From NCBI GenBank assembly GCA_014360395.1, contig JACIXM010000033.1, forward strand, positions 1 to 5,989: 5,989 bases of DNA, given 5' to 3'. Origin of the DNA: Actinotalea sp. GTDB lineage: Bacteria > Actinomycetota > Actinomycetes > Actinomycetales > Cellulomonadaceae. Positions 5,769 to 5,989 of this stretch are shown here, piece by piece. The translations under genes were made by a program, and so were the position numbers. The notes below the pieces were generated by a model. The model was not told the DNA's origin, did no database searches, and worked only from the letters and a program-made list of their open reading frames with translations. Every line of letters starts with the position of its first letter. Positions within the stretch are counted from its first letter, which is position 1.

Positions 5769-5980
5769 GCGCGGGGAGCCCGGTGAGCCCGGTGAGCCCG
5801 GTGAACCCGGGGAGCCCGGCGAGCCCGGTGAGCCCGGCGAGCCCGGCGCCGCGAGGGAGCGTCGGCCCGGTGGCCAGCCTGATCGCGGGCGCCCGCCGCA
5901 CCGCGCGCCGCACCCCCGGCACGACCCGGACCGTCGTCGGCGGTCTGCACCACGCCAGCCCTCAGGACCACCCGTTCTGA
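5765..5980 (+). CDS. Small Ser-Pro repeat protein of unknown function, coupled to the permease gene
   Basis: A 71-residue frame starts at GTG 5765, overlapping the permease stop as GTGA, with GGGAG (5753-5757) 7 nt upstream. This is the same arrangement as at the preceding junction. Residues 4-27 are eight x-Ser/Asn-Pro triplets (x = Val, Gly or Ala). The rest is basic and mildly hydrophobic: SLIAGARRTARRTPGTTRTV, then VGGLHHASPQDHPF. Nearly every codon ends in G or C, including those beyond the repeat, as expected for a real gene in this genome. The overlapping minus-strand frame lacks this bias. There is no signal peptide or clear membrane helix, and I do not recognise a family. It may be a genuine small protein, the remains of a larger gene, or a translated spacer that keeps ribosomes moving to the next gene. 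Confidence 0.55.
   Translation: MSAGSPVSPVSPVNPGSPASPVSPASPAPRGSVGPVASLIAGARRTARRTPGTTRTVVGGLHHASPQDHPF
5774..5845 (+). repeat. Tandem 9-bp repeat, eight units
   Basis: Eight consecutive 9-base units of the form G(T/G/C)GAGCCCG (one has AAC for AGC) run without interruption. Most variation is in the second base of the unit, which changes the amino acid among Val, Gly and Ala, while Ser-Pro is kept. The period is three codons, so gain or loss of a unit would not shift the frame of the small ORF that contains it. Confidence 0.9.
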
Positions 5981-5989
5981 CACCCCTCC

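Noticed and set aside
5774..5845. CRISPR-like array
   Set aside because: Units are 9 bases with no spacers between them; this is a simple tandem repeat.
5663..5983. 106-codon minus-strand ORF with RAH repeats
   Set aside because: It overlaps the end of the permease gene. Its third codon positions are less GC-biased than those of the plus-strand frame, and GGAGG is only about 1 nt from its GTG. It is the reverse reading of the 9-bp repeat.

Overview
The window comes from a very GC-rich bacterium. Its codons almost always end in G or C, GTG starts are used, and genes overlap as GTGA/ATGA. With the actinobacterial style of the glycosidase and regulator, this suggests an actinomycete, perhaps a Cellulomonas-like member of the Micrococcales. 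The genus is a guess from style, not from a marker gene.

Layout. Bases 1-344 (minus strand) hold the first 114 codons of an unrecognised protein that runs off the left edge. A 189-base spacer with imperfect direct repeats follows. Next is a minus-strand LacI-family repressor gene (534-1553), with a hairpin folded around its stop codon and a leaderless-type promoter. The divergent intergenic region (1554-1843) is rich in control signals: four 11-bp direct repeats (1639-1682), a TTGACA promoter (1705-1734), and two near-identical palindromic operators (1732-1753 and 1778-1798). To the right, on the plus strand, lies an overlapping operon: GH42 beta-galactosidase (1844-3919), two sugar ABC transporter permeases (3916-4839 and 4836-5768), and a 71-residue Ser-Pro repeat ORF (5765-5980) of unknown function.

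How it works together (inference). The permeases import a galactoside or short galacto-oligosaccharide, and the cytoplasmic GH42 enzyme hydrolyses it. The LacI protein holds the operon off through the two operators, one of which covers the -10 and start point, until a sugar effector releases it. The substrate-binding protein and the ATPase are not in the window. The ATPase may be a shared MsiK-type subunit encoded elsewhere.

The basic system is a familiar type. The less ordinary parts are the 11-bp periodic array upstream of the promoter, which resembles a GlnR/PhoP-type (OmpR-family) box, and the small coupled Ser-Pro repeat ORF.
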